Part shown: in pieces, positions 1 to 9,439 of the stretch
How the letters are laid out: each line of letters opens with the position of its first letter
Numbering within the stretch: the stretch's first letter is position 1
DNA from: Cheiracanthium punctorium
Taxonomy: Eukaryota > Arthropoda > Arachnida > Araneae > Cheiracanthiidae
Length of the DNA: 64,000 nucleotides
NCBI GenBank assembly: GCA_038373885.1
Contig: JAWZYV010010341.1
Span: 62,001-126,000, forward strand
Direction: 5' to 3'
Notes under the pieces: generated by a model
Databases searched by the model: none
The model's input: the letters and a program-made list of their open reading frames with translations, nothing else
What the model was told of the DNA's origin: nothing
Made by a program: the position numbers and the translations under genes

Positions 1-450
1 TGAACAAATTAGCGATAAACGCACCAGTTAAGGAATTTGAAGACACTTCATTATTAAAACTACATTAATTGCCAACTCAAAATAAATAAATAAGTAATGG
101 AATGCTGTACTTACAAGTTGTTCCAAATCCCCATTTAAATTCTAAATTAAGGTTTCCACATAAATACAAAAAATCGTCCTGGTAACTGCATATGTTCAGT
201 TATCTCCACCTTGGCGTAAGTCGGGGCTTGAAAGTAGAAATCAACCCGAGAAAGACAGACTCCATACTTATGAATTAAGATGCACATTCCATATAGTATA
301 TTTAAAAAGGTGATATACAAATGGAATATTGTTGGCGAAGACTGAAAAACAGTTTTAATTGGCGGCTTTTAGATAGATTTTCATTCCAAAGAAGTCTTTT
401 AATGGAACAAGGGTGAAAAATACGGCATACTCATGAATAATGATATACTT
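1..450 (-). repeat. Reverse copy of tandem-repeat element R1
   Basis: Read on the minus strand, this stretch follows 9600-10450: the ends near 1-225 match 9600-9836 in reverse, and 300-420 matches one ~157-bp unit of the array at 9955-10545 (shared words such as CTTGTTCCAT and CAGTCTTCGCCAA). It is cut by the window edge. No gene is seen. Confidence 0.7.
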
Positions 451-1294
451 TCCAACTTAATGGAATAAGGAAAGAAATTAGGAAAGGCGCATGGATTATG
501 ATAGATTTTGAAAATGATGAAAATTAACTAATTGTACCCCCACTTTTTTTCCCGAGAATTAATTTATGAAATTTTGTTATAATTTTAATTTCGAGTTCAA
601 AGTTGTACTAATAGCAGTTTCCCATTACTTTTTTTAAAATATTGAAGGTCTTAATTTCCAAAGTATAGTCTATTTTTTTAAATAATGCCGATATTGTTTA
701 TTTTATTATGTCACATAATTTTGTTTCTGTTTTATCGCATCGAAACTCAAAATATCGCCTGTGTACTATAATTATCGTAATGATGTCAACACTGCCCAAG
801 CAAGCTTGGTCACTGTTCTCATGCAAGCCAGGCACTGTGTTCCATACTAACCGTTTCAACCAACGCCTCTTAGATATATAAAGCCTACAAATATTAGAAA
901 ATATCTTAAATTATGCATTAGAATTAACATTCCTTTTTCATACAAAATCATTCTTTATGATCGATTTCCTTATGATATTATGTAATTAGTCATGGATAAA
1001 ACCTGCCATTTGTCATAAAATTATGCTTTATCTCAAAATATTAAAATACTGCTATTTATGGATAAATTCACCAGAAACTTTTAATAGTTTTGATGCACGC
1101 CTAGCGTCACGCACGGGGGCGACACTAAACTAATTTTGGACATTAAGTGGAAAATCAAACCATTTAATATTGCATTTTCACTGTTGTATTAACAAACTAA
1201 GAACATATTTCCACTAAACGAACTAATTTTTTACACTATTACCCGAAGATAATATCTGGATTTAAAGAATTAACTAGCTGTTCCGTTGGTAGAC
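451..1294. other. Gene-free AT-rich stretch with a dispersed repeat (R2)
   Basis: No coding signal is seen. Bases 870-1110 resemble 28440-28700 (same strand) and 23495-23625 (opposite strand), with shared words such as AAATTCACCAGAAA and CTGCCATTTGT, so this holds one copy of an interspersed repeat of at least 240 bp. The rest shows nothing recognisable. Confidence 0.5.
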
Positions 1295-1307
1295 AATTTA
1301 ATAAACG
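1295..1307 (+). other. Left target-site duplication of the Penelope-like element
   Basis: The 13-mer AATTTAATAAACG lies here and again at 5407-5419, directly outside the two ends of the element. The last bases may overlap the first bases of the inverted block. Confidence 0.8.
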
Positions 1308-2041
1308 TAAATAAAAAACTTTGTAAAAAACACACATAAGATGTTATAGGTAAGAGGATACGCACGTTTCAACCAAAAATTGTTTTGGCCTTCGTCAGTC
1401 CAAGCCCTTCGTTGCAAGCAACACAGGGAACTGAAAAGAGAAAAACAAGCTAGATGTTGCCACAAGGGGCAAAGAAAAATCGAACAAAACCACGGAGAGG
1501 GGAGAAAAAAATATAAAAAAAGGGAAAGGAAAGAAGCACAAAAATACAGAAATAAAAAAGGAATAAATAAATAAATAAATAATAAAAAAGGAACACACGA
1601 ATACAAACACACACACACAAAAAGAGAAAACAGAACAAAACAAAACAAAACAAACAGAACACAATTTTTTATTTATTTTTTTTTATATAATTAAAAACCA
1701 CGAACAGGACAGCACAAAATATGTATAAATCTTTTTTTTTTAATATATACATATATAAATAAAAAAAAACGTAAAGGAAGACAGTAACACACGTACACAC
1801 ACAATAAATAAATAAATAAATAAATAAAAGGGGGGCGGAGTAGACGAAGAAAGTGAAAAGAAACTTACAACAGCAGCTTCCAAGCAGAATGAACGAAAGG
1901 AACGGAAGAACCATCGTTCACAAGACGTTCTAAGTGCTGGGTAATGGAAAAACCTTCCAAAAAATGCAGATGGGACAAAGACTGAGGAGTGCACAAAATC
2001 TTAGCTTTAGAAAACTGAAAACGATGATTGGAATTCCAACA
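1304..2041 (-). repeat. Inverted 5' block of the PLE
   Basis: This is the reverse complement of the element's 3' end. It contains the last ~57 codons of the RT ORF backwards (1930-2041), the 3' untranslated region with its (AAAT)n run, and the terminal repeat. It joins the forward terminal repeat at 2041-2043 near an EcoRI-like GGAATTCC. The reading frames here are mirror images of the downstream gene or low-complexity sequence. Confidence 0.85.
1349..1411 (-). ncRNA. Hammerhead ribozyme motif in inverted block
   Basis: On the minus strand the core words CTGACGA (1398-1392) and GAAA (1370-1367) are kept with the same spacing as in the forward copies. It is an inverted copy of the motif described at 2251-2312. 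Confidence 0.6.
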
Positions 2042-2042
2042 A

Positions 2043-2393
2043 TGTGTGTGTGTGTTTGTATTCGTGTGTTCCTTTTTTATTATTTATTTATTTATTTATT
2101 CCTTTTTTATTTCTGTATTTTTGTGCTTCTTTCCTTTCCCTTTTTTTATATTTTTTTCTCCCCTCTCCGTGGTTTTGTTCGATTTTTCTTTGCCCCTTGT
2201 GGCAACATCTTGCTTGTTTTTCTCTTTTCAGTTCCCTGTGTTGCTTGCAACGAAGGGCTTGGACTGACGAAGGCCAAAACAATTTTTGGTTGAAACGTGC
2301 GTATCCTCTTACCTATAACATCTTATGTGTGTTTTTTACAAAGTTTTTTATTTACGTTATTGTTTAACACCAGTATTTTGAGTGTTTTTTCCG
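2043..2393 (+). repeat. Upstream PLE terminal direct repeat (pLTR)
   Basis: A 351-bp repeat matching 5056-5406 without indels. It begins in a (GT)n run and ends ...TTTTTTCCG. It has (TTTA)n and T-rich stretches, a pyrimidine tract followed by CAG at about 2217-2230 that could serve as a splice acceptor, and a hammerhead motif. Confidence 0.85.
2251..2312 (+). ncRNA. Hammerhead ribozyme motif (upstream pLTR)
   Basis: The conserved core is present in order: CTGACGA at 2264-2270, stem II GGCCAAAA paired with TTTTGGTT (two G-U pairs) around a short loop, GAAA at 2292-2295, a minimal stem III ACG/CGT, then the expected cleavage site after GTA at 2301-2303. Stem I begins GGA/TCC. Tiny stem III type I hammerheads in pLTRs are an established feature of Penelope-like elements. 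Activity is inferred, not shown. Confidence 0.75.
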
Positions 2394-2503
2394 TGTTTTG
2401 TTTATTTGGACTATTAACACTCTCTTTTGTTCTCATTTTTCTTCCTTCCTTCTTCGTGTGCTTTTTATTGCTTATTTCTTTTCTGTTTTTGTGTTTTTTC
2501 TGT

Positions 2504-4807
2504 ATGGATTCATCTTTGTTTAACCGTTTTTCCCGTTTACGATTGAAACGTTCTCGTTTCTTGAATCATTTAGGTTTTCTTGTTCGATGCAAACGCAGTA
2601 ATGTCATTCCTAAGTTAATTGACATTAAGTGCAATATTCACGGTTCTTCTCGTGTTGATAAGGCTCTGAATAGGTCTAAGCGGGCGGATTTACGTGCTTT
2701 TATTCAGGATGTTCCTTATAAAGTTTCGATTCTTGAATCTGATCTTTATGATCTCCATTTGCTTTTGGGTAAGTCTTACCCTGCTTTTGCTAACTGGGAA
2801 AAACGGAATTTCGCTTATGTTGAACAACGTTCTATTTCTCACAGAGCTACTTTGGATAAGAAATTCCAAGCTCTTCTTCCGGTTAGGTCTTCCCTCGGTT
2901 CTGTCAGTCCTCTTGTTCAGGACACTGTTGTTAATTTGTCTTCGCATGTTTTAACTGATTCTCAGCGAGATGCTCTTAGTTTAGGTTTGAATTTTTCTCG
3001 TGTTAGCAACGTTTCGGTTTCCAAACTTATTGCTCCTATGGAAAACTCCTTTAAAAATAGTAAACTCTCTTCTAACCAACTTGATACTTTGCGACATCTT
3101 ATTGCTAATACTATCTCTTCAAATAATATGCATGCCAAATCTAACCTTTCTCGTTCTCAAAAAACTGCTCTCAAAGAACTCAACTCTAACCCTAATTTAC
3201 TCATTACTAAAGCTGATAAAGGCGGCCAGACTGTTTTACTTGATAAATCTTTTTATGTTGATAGTATTAATAACATGCTAACCACTGGTCCATACACTAA
3301 ATTAAATTCTGATCCTACTAACAGTCACCTTTCTGAAATTAAACACACTGTGAAGTCCTCTGTAATCTTAAATGCTCAAACTAAACGTTTTGTTATTCCT
3401 TCTATTGCTAACTGTGCTCGTTTCTATGCCCTTCCTAAAATTCACAAACCTTCTCTTGCCTTTCGCCCGATTGTTTCTAACATTGGTACTGCTTCTTATA
3501 ACCTTGCACGTTTCCTCTCGCATACTCTCTCTCCCTTGACTGCTAGTAATACCCACACTGTTAAAAACTCTTATGATTTCGTTAACAAAGTTAAACTTCT
3601 TTCTCCTACTAATTGTAAAATGCTTTCTCTTGATGTTAAATCTTTATTTACTAATGTTCCTATCCAAGGTGCGATTGACTGTTTGGAAAAGCGTTTACGC
3701 GAGTTTCATTATTCTTCTATTGAGATTAAGGAGTTTATAGCTTTAGTAAGCGTTTGTATTAAACAAACTGCTTTCATTTTTAATGGCTCTTTCTATAAAC
3801 AAACCGAGGGTCTTGCTATGGGTAATTCTCTCTCTCCTCTCTTATGTGATATTTATATGCATTATTTTGAAGAGAAGCTCTTCAAGGTCTTTAATTTTCC
3901 GTGCTGGGTCAGATATGTTGACGATACTTTCGTTCTAGTGGATTCCAATTGTGATATTTCTAATTTACTTTTGATTGTTAATTCTGTTGATCCGTGTATC
4001 CAATTTACTCTAGAAGAGGAGTGCAACAATTCTTTACCTTTTTTGGATGTTCTTGTTTCTAGGAATCCTGACGGTTTCTCTACTTCTGTTTTCCGCAAAC
4101 CCTTTTCTATATCTTTACCTCCTCATGCCCTATCTAATCATCCTTACCAGCAAAAACTTTCTGCTTTTTACACTTACGTGTTTCGTGCTATCAAAATTTG
4201 CTCTGATTCTTCATCTCTTAATAATGAAATTAGTTACTTAAAATCCTTAGCTGTTTCTCGTGGTTTTAGCCCCTCTATTATTGATAAAGCTGTTTCTAAA
4301 TTTAATAAGACTAATACTTCTACTAATACTTTTAATTTTCACAACGATTTAATTGCACTACCTTTCTTTTCACCTTTATGCTACAAAATTTCTAAACTTC
4401 TCAAAAATTTCGGTTTCAAAGTCATTTTCAAACCTGTTAATAAACTTAAATTTTCTTCCCTTAAAGATCCTATTCCTACTGAGAACCGTTGGGGTGTTTA
4501 TTATATTCCTTGTGGATCTTGTGATTTGGGCTATATTGGTCAGACCAGAAGAGCTCTCAAATTTAGGCTCAAAGAGCATGAGAGATATGTTTCTAAGCAC
4601 GAACTTTCCAAATCTTCTATTGCCTCGCATTGTTGGAATTCCAATCATCGTTTTCAGTTTTCTAAAGCTAAGATTTTGTGCACTCCTCAGTCTTTGTCCC
4701 ATCTGCATTTTTTGGAAGGTTTTTCCATTACCCAGCACTTAGAACGTCTTGTGAACGATGGTTCTTCCGTTCCTTTCGTTCATTCTGCTTGGAAGCTGCT
4801 GTTGTAA
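2504..4807 (+). CDS. PLE reverse transcriptase with GIY-YIG endonuclease, 767 aa
   Basis: The product copies the element's RNA and nicks target DNA. The frame is open from 2297, but its first 69 codons are a hydrophobic translation of the T-rich terminal repeat, so I start at ATG 2504 (MDSSLF). Visible domains in 767-aa numbering: the PLE N-terminal motif TKADKGG at 235-241; PKIHK at 311-315 and RPI just after; RT motif A LDV with catalytic Asp377; motif B starting at Gly436 (GLAMGNSLSP); motif C YVDD at 471-474; FLD at 513-515; and a C-terminal GIY-YIG nuclease starting at Trp663, with GVYYIPCGSC then GYIGQT at 676-681 and a downstream RALKFRLKEH. The Cys pair 670/673 fits PLE endonucleases. 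No stop or frameshift is seen, which marks this copy as possibly active. RT and EN together exclude LTR and Jockey-type origins. Confidence 0.92.
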   Translation: MDSSLFNRFSRLRLKRSRFLNHLGFLVRCKRSNVIPKLIDIKCNIHGSSRVDKALNRSKRADLRAFIQDVPYKVSILESDLYDLHLLLGKSYPAFANWEKRNFAYVEQRSISHRATLDKKFQALLPVRSSLGSVSPLVQDTVVNLSSHVLTDSQRDALSLGLNFSRVSNVSVSKLIAPMENSFKNSKLSSNQLDTLRHLIANTISSNNMHAKSNLSRSQKTALKELNSNPNLLITKADKGGQTVLLDKSFYVDSINNMLTTGPYTKLNSDPTNSHLSEIKHTVKSSVILNAQTKRFVIPSIANCARFYALPKIHKPSLAFRPIVSNIGTASYNLARFLSHTLSPLTASNTHTVKNSYDFVNKVKLLSPTNCKMLSLDVKSLFTNVPIQGAIDCLEKRLREFHYSSIEIKEFIALVSVCIKQTAFIFNGSFYKQTEGLAMGNSLSPLLCDIYMHYFEEKLFKVFNFPCWVRYVDDTFVLVDSNCDISNLLLIVNSVDPCIQFTLEEECNNSLPFLDVLVSRNPDGFSTSVFRKPFSISLPPHALSNHPYQQKLSAFYTYVFRAIKICSDSSSLNNEISYLKSLAVSRGFSPSIIDKAVSKFNKTNTSTNTFNFHNDLIALPFFSPLCYKISKLLKNFGFKVIFKPVNKLKFSSLKDPIPTENRWGVYYIPCGSCDLGYIGQTRRALKFRLKEHERYVSKHELSKSSIASHCWNSNHRFQFSKAKILCTPQSLSHLHFLEGFSITQHLERLVNDGSSVPFVHSAWKLLL

Positions 4808-5055
4808 GTTTCTTTTCACTTTCTTCGTCTACTCCGCCCCCCTTTTATTTATTTATTTATTTATTTATTGTGTGTGTACGTGTGTTACTGTCTTCCTTTA
4901 CGTTTTTTTTATTTATATATGTATATATTAAAAAAAAAAGAAAAAGAAAAGATTTATACATATTTTGTGCTGTCCTGTTCGTGGTTTTTAATTATTAAAA
5001 AAAAAAAAAATTGTGTTCTGTTTGTTTTGTTTTGTTTTGTTCTGTTTTCTCTTTT

Positions 5056-5406
5056 TGTGTGTGTGTGTTTGTATTCGTGTGTTCCTTTTTTATTATTTAT
5101 TTATTTATTTATTCCTTTTTTATTTCTGTATTTTTGTGCTTCTTTCCTTTCCCTTTTTTTATATTTTTTTCTCCCCTCTCCGTGGTTTTGTTCGATTTTT
5201 CTTTGCCCCTTGTGGCAACATCTTGCTTGTTTTTCTCTTTTCAGTTCCCTGTGTTGCTTGCAACGAAGGGCTTGGACTGACGAAGGCCAAAACAATTTTT
5301 GGTTGAAACGTGCGTATCCTCTTACCTATAACATCTTATGTGTGTTTTTTACAAAGTTTTTTATTTACGTTATTGTTTAACACCAGTATTTTGAGTGTTT
5401 TTTCCG
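5056..5406 (+). repeat. Downstream PLE terminal direct repeat (pLTR)
   Basis: Matches 2043-2393 at a fixed offset of 3013. It follows the stop codon of the RT ORF by about 250 bases and ends at the right target duplication. Confidence 0.85.
5264..5325 (+). ncRNA. Hammerhead ribozyme motif (downstream pLTR)
   Basis: Same motif as at 2251-2312: CTGACGA at 5277-5283, GAAA at 5304-5307, and a predicted cut after GTA at 5314-5316. Two tandem ribozymes would cut the transcript to a unit-length RNA, as proposed for other PLEs. Confidence 0.75.
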
Positions 5407-5419
5407 AATTTAATAAACG
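5407..5419 (+). other. Right target-site duplication of the PLE
   Basis: AATTTAATAAACG, identical to 1295-1307. Confidence 0.8.
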
Positions 5420-5818
5420 GTCTTTAACTTGTGTATTTCTGAACGAAGTCAATGCTGTGATGTGCTAATGTTCTTTATGCGCCCCTAATAAATAACAAAA
5501 ACACCCACAAACGGATCTTAGAAAAAAATAAAATTTTGGAGATAATTTTCAAGATATTTTGAATGAATTTTTCAATCACGAAAATCGCTAACCTAACAAA
5601 ACTATTAAATCCCATATATTGTAGAGAGTTTCAGCTTTTATAATCCGGTTTCAGTTCTAGCCTAAACCTGCCTATTCAAAAGATATTGACAATTAAAGCC
5701 AAGTAAATCTCCAACCTCTACCGAATGTAATTAACCACTTTTCCTAAATAGTAAAATTTGTATTATAATATACCGAAATTTCTACTTTCAAAAGATAGGG
5801 TATTAGTATTATATAGTA
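5420..5818. other. Gene-free stretch, unremarkable
   Basis: AT-rich sequence with stops in all frames. I see no recognisable repeat. Confidence 0.5.
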
Positions 5819-7288
5819 CTAGCAGAAGTACCCGTCCTTGACGGGTTCGTGAATGCAAATTTCCAAAAAAGCCAGATCTTTCGTCAGCATTGAATGAGTA
5901 TACACAATGGATGTAGTATGTTGCCAAAGTAAAGAAAGCGAAGTTATAATTTTTATGTATTGTTAAAATATTACAGGTTAGAGAGTAACTAAGTAATATC
6001 ATTTCATTAGAATTAGTCGTAATTATGTGATGCGCGAACGAATATTTACGCATATTGAAATACTTTTCGCAAAATCTAAAAATTTAATCAACATTTTTGA
6101 AAAAATGGAAGCCTAGAATTTAAGTTGAGTGACAACCTATCATGTCCCCCAAATTCGTTTCATTCCCTGCAGTCTTTATTTCGTGATGTTGGAACAAATT
6201 TTCAGCATTTTAAAACGATTTTCGCAAAATCTCAAAATGTAATCAAAATATTTTAAAAATTCAACGCCTATAAATTAAGATTAGCAACTACCTATCCTAT
6301 CACTAAATTTCGTATCATTCGTATTAGTTGTTATTATTATGTGATGTTTGAAGAAATATAAACGCATTTTGAGAGAATTTTCACAAAATCTCAAAATCTA
6401 ATAAAAATGTTTAAAAAATTGGACTCCTATAGTTTATGTTGAGCAACCATCTATCGTGTGACCAAATTTCATATCATTCGCTTTAGTCGTTATTACGTAA
6501 TGCGGGAACAAAGATTCACTCAGTTTTAAACGATTTTCACAAAATTTCGAAATCTGATCGATTTTTTTTTTAATTAGATGCTTATAGTTTAAGGTGAGTG
6601 ACCACCTATCCTTTCACCAAATATCCTTTTTTCACCTTTCCAGTTTTACGTGATGTGCGAACACAAATTTACGCAGTTTGAAATGATTTTCGCAAAATTT
6701 CAAAATCTAATCAAGATTTTTTTTTAATTTGACGCCTATGTTTTAAGTTGAGTGACCACCAATCATGACACCCAATTTCATATCATTCGCTTTAGTCGTT
6801 TTTCCGTGATGCTTGAACACAAATTTACGCAGGTTGAAAGGATTTTCGCAAAATCTCAAAATCCAATCAAGATTTTTTAAAAATTGGACGCCTATGTTTT
6901 AAGTTGCGTGACCACCTATCATGACACCCAATTTCATATCATTCGCTTCAGTCGTTTTTACGTGATGCTTGAACACAAATTTACGCACTTTGAAACGATT
7001 TTCACAAAATCTCAAAATCCAATCAGGATTTTTTAAAAATTGGACGCCTATGTTTGAAGTTGAGTGACCACCTATCATGACACCCAATTTCATATCATTC
7101 GCTTCAGTCGTTTTTACGTGATGCTTAAACAAAAAAAAAGCGTCACGGACAGAATGACAGAATGACAGGCAGACAAACTTTTTTTTTAGGGACGCATCGG
7201 AATCCCGGGTGCTTGAAACGGATAGAAATCGCAAAATTTTTGAATTCCAATAAATGTACAGACAAAAGTCTAATTTTATTTATATAGA
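5819..7288 (-). mobile_element. Helitron-like non-autonomous element with internal tandem array
   Basis: Read on the minus strand it begins TCTATATAAATAAAA after an A (7288) and ends CTAG before a T (5819). Just before the CTAG there is a perfect hairpin CCCGTC-AAG-GACGGG. A^TC...hairpin...CTRR^T is the canonical Helitron layout and there is no target duplication. The inside is mostly a ~156-bp tandem array plus a T-rich and GACA-repeat segment at 7135-7190. No Rep/helicase coding is present. Confidence 0.65.
6030..7125. repeat. ~156-bp tandem array, about 7 units
   Basis: The phrase GCCTATGTTTTAAGTTGAGT and variants recur near 6112, 6270, 6426, 6578, 6733, 6889 and 7048, a spacing of 152-159 bp. 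The right-hand units are most alike, the left ones more diverged, which suggests growth from one side. Reading frames here are not genes. Confidence 0.85.
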
Positions 7289-7469
7289 TTAAGCCATACC
7301 TAATGAGTGTAGGGCGAACAAAATGTGGTTAATGTAACTACTGAGTGAGGTGGGCCTTTTCCCATGCTGGGATTTCAGTTCGAGTCATAATGGAGCAGTG
7401 GAGAATAGGGGGGGGGAGGGACCAGTGCTCGTAGAGTCTACCCTACTTCCCCTCGCCATCAAGTGATGA

Positions 7470-8036
7470 TCTTCAGCAGGGTTGCAAGACAAAGGCGGTC
7501 ATTTATTTCAATGCAGAGGACGGCCTTGGGGCGTTTTCTGTACCTCAGATTAGTGTGATCATAGTCTGGAAGTTCGGCGACTATCTCGTTTGGCAGTGAG
7601 CTGAGTTTCTCGTGAAATCTCTTGGCTAGTTTCAAGACTTATGCAGGTAGCGAGTTGATTCGCAGGTCTTTGCGGATGATAGTGTTTTTTATCATGGCAG
7701 GTCCAAACCTGATGGATCTTAGCAGTCTTGCTTCAGTGGCACAGATTTTTAAATGTGCGTCTGCGAGGCGTAAGCCCATACCGGTGCCGCATAAAGCGCA
7801 ATGGGGTGAACGAGCGCTTTGTAAAGTAGTTTATTTTGAATTTTGTTTTTTCTCGTAAATATTAGGTTACTTATACCATTGAAGGCAGCTTGCATCTTTC
7901 CTTTTGTGATATTTACATGTTTGCTCCAATTGAGACCCCGGTCAAGCGTGACTCCTAGATAGGTGGCAGGGCTGGACCAGTTGATGGCGTTGTTATCAAA
8001 TGATGGCATTGTTATCCACCTTCCATACTCAACAGA
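7470..8036 (-). pseudogene. Jockey-type RT C-terminal region (broken)
   Basis: The minus-strand frame from about 8030 to 7749 reads YLGVTLDRGLNWSKHVN and later LLYKALVHPIALYAAPVWAY, which match the post-RT region of Jockey-clade LINE polymerases. Beyond 7749 the similarity continues in another frame (KRFHEKLSSLPN) to about 7470. A 19-bp tandem duplication (GATGGCRTTGTTATC, 7983-8016) lies near the junction with the inverted piece. Confidence 0.7.
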
Positions 8037-8258
8037 ATGAACAGACACATACATCATCGACGCTCAAAAATTTTGATCCCCGAACAGTACGGGTTCCGCG
8101 CAAAACATAGTACCGTCCACCAATTGCACAGAATAATTGAAAATATTTCAGACGCGTACATCAGCAAGGAACACACAGCCATCGTACAACTGGACTTTGC
8201 CAAAGCCTTCGACAAGGTTTGGCATGATGGACTGATTTTCAAACTTATCGAACTACGG
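8037..8258 (+). pseudogene. Inverted RT core fragment of the Jockey-type LINE
   Basis: The plus-strand frame reads PEQYGFRAKHSTVHQL and VQLDFAKAFDKVWHDGLI, the finger region and motif A (Asp in LDFAKAFD) of a Jockey-type RT. It sits between two minus-strand parts of the same protein and fits between them in protein order, so it is an inversion rather than a separate insertion. Similarity stops near 8258. Confidence 0.8.
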
Positions 8259-8261
8259 AAA

Positions 8262-8882
8262 GGGCTGGTGTCGGAGTACATCGTTAATTAGCGAAGTGAT
8301 AGCAAACAGTGTTTTTGCGGAAATGTTGCGGTGCATGGTATTGTTTACCATGTTAATTCCGGGGCACTTTTTAACTTGTAGCCCTTTTATGATAGGGGTA
8401 ACTTCGGAGGGAAGAGCCGGAGTGATAGTAGACGTTGGGGGTGAAGTGGCAAAATTAGAGACAGTTCTTTGCACTTCAGCTGACCAACTGTTGGTGAGAT
8501 CAATGTTGACGCTAAATTGGGTCGCATAAGTTTTAGCGATGATGTTGGCTTTTTCAGTGCTCTCGAATGCATAAGAGTTACCGTTTTTCAGAGGTGGCAT
8601 CTCAGATTTTTTGGTGGTAAGTTTTTTGATGGCATGCCACACCGATTTGTCTTCTGTATTCAGGTTCGTAATATAGTTCGTCCACTCTTGATTTTTGTGA
8701 GCGTGTATAGCTCTCTTGACTTGCGCACAGAGCTGGTTGTATCTGCTTCTGTCCCGTGGGTCACATGATCTTAGGTAATACTTCCTGGCATCATTTCGTT
8801 GTTTGATAAGGTTTCGGATTTCAGCAGGAAGGTAGGAGGATATATTGTTAATCTTTCTAGAGGAGCTTACCATAAGTCCTCT
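8262..8882 (-). pseudogene. Jockey-type LINE linker between EN and RT
   Basis: An open minus-strand frame of about 200 codons containing AIKKLTTKK, GLQVKKCPGINMVNN and LINDVLRHQPFP, typical of the region between endonuclease and RT in Jockey-clade ORF2. It stops at the inversion border. The upstream end is disturbed by the palindrome at 8864-8902. Confidence 0.75.
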
Positions 8883-8902
8883 AAGAGGACTTATGGTAAG
8901 CT
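8864..8902. repeat. Perfect palindrome, 19-bp arms with 1-bp centre
   Basis: AGCTTACCATAAGTCCTCT at 8864-8882 is followed by one A and its exact reverse complement at 8884-8902. It lies inside the dead LINE and looks like a local inverted duplication. Confidence 0.9.
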
Positions 8903-9039
8903 TGAATTATGTTGTCCGTGATTGTCCTGGCTTTCATCTCTATGTCCGTCGCACTGGATGCGTAAGACATAAATATGGGGCGTCAATGAGTGACTCCGTA
9001 TAATTGATCCGGGTAGTGATTGTCGTTTTAGGATAGTTT

Positions 9040-9360
9040 ACGTAGATGTCAACATTAATTTCAAACGCAATCGGCAAGTGATCCGAGCTAAAGATGTCGA
9101 AAGTCCGACAAGTCGGTGTTTGTGGTAAGTTCTATAGTGCGAAGTCAATGGTCGAATGTCCAGTGATGTGACCGCTAGAATCGGTGGTGTAATGCGTGGA
9201 TGTGGGTGGGAAAGATATCCTACATTTGCATTCAATGCGCAGCTTGTTCTCGTTTGTTCAGTTTTTTTTTTTTTTTTTTTTTTTTTTGCAATTTCAGGCA
9301 TAGTGGTGGGCATTAAAGTCTCCGACCACTATGCTGTTCTTGTGAGTAAGTAGAGTCCGT
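9040..9360 (-). pseudogene. Jockey-type AP endonuclease fragment (frameshifted)
   Basis: The minus strand reads SIVVGDFNAHHYA near 9336-9298 and, after an A-run and frame changes, GHITGHSTIDFAL and FSSDHLPIAFEINVD near 9170-9050. GDFNA and SDHLP are hallmark motifs of the exonuclease/endonuclease domain of Jockey-type ORF2. At least two frameshifts are needed to join them. Confidence 0.7.
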
Positions 9361-9439
9361 AAGTCGCTCTCGGGAAATGGCTTAACCTACTTTTTGTAAG
9401 CTGAGGTAAGTAGTATGTCAACCTACTTGATGTGAGGGT

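Larger units (their letters stand above)
1304..5406 (+). mobile_element. Penelope-like retroelement, apparently complete
   Basis: Order of parts: an inverted block (1304-2041) that is the reverse complement of the element's 3' end from about 4630 to 5370; a direct terminal repeat (2043-2393); unique sequence with one long ORF (2504-4807); a short 3' untranslated region; and a second terminal repeat (5056-5406). The two direct repeats align at a constant offset of 3013 without indels and I see no substitutions. This is the pLTR arrangement known for Penelope-like elements (PLEs), in which tandem or partly inverted copies form at insertion. A 13-bp target duplication flanks the unit. Intact ORF plus near-identical repeats suggest recent insertion. 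The inverted block differs slightly, for example AAGCTAGATG against AAGCAAGATG, so it is a little diverged or was copied with errors. Confidence 0.9.
7470..9360 (-). mobile_element. Dead Jockey-type LINE with internal inversion
   Basis: Read on the minus strand from 9360 to 7470 there is an AP-type endonuclease piece, a linker and pre-RT part, then, in the wrong orientation, the core RT segment (8037-8258, plus strand), then the C-terminal RT region. RT motifs B and C are missing, so inversion came with deletion. An A-run at 9260-9287 (T on plus) and several frameshifts break the endonuclease. The four parts are listed separately. Confidence 0.8.

Noticed and set aside
1298..2293. Several hydrophobic Phe/Leu/Cys-rich open frames in the PLE ends
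   Set aside because: They are translations of T-rich, (GT)n and (TTTA)n sequence in the terminal repeats, present in mirrored frames on both strands; not genes.
2297..2503. N-terminal extension of the PLE ORF to ATG 2297
   Set aside because: The 69 added residues are low-complexity hydrophobic sequence from the terminal repeat and U-rich leader; ATG 2504 gives a protein start like other PLEs.
6899..7234. Open frame with repeated FKHHVKTTEANDMKLGVMIG
   Set aside because: The protein repeat only mirrors the 156-bp DNA tandem units.
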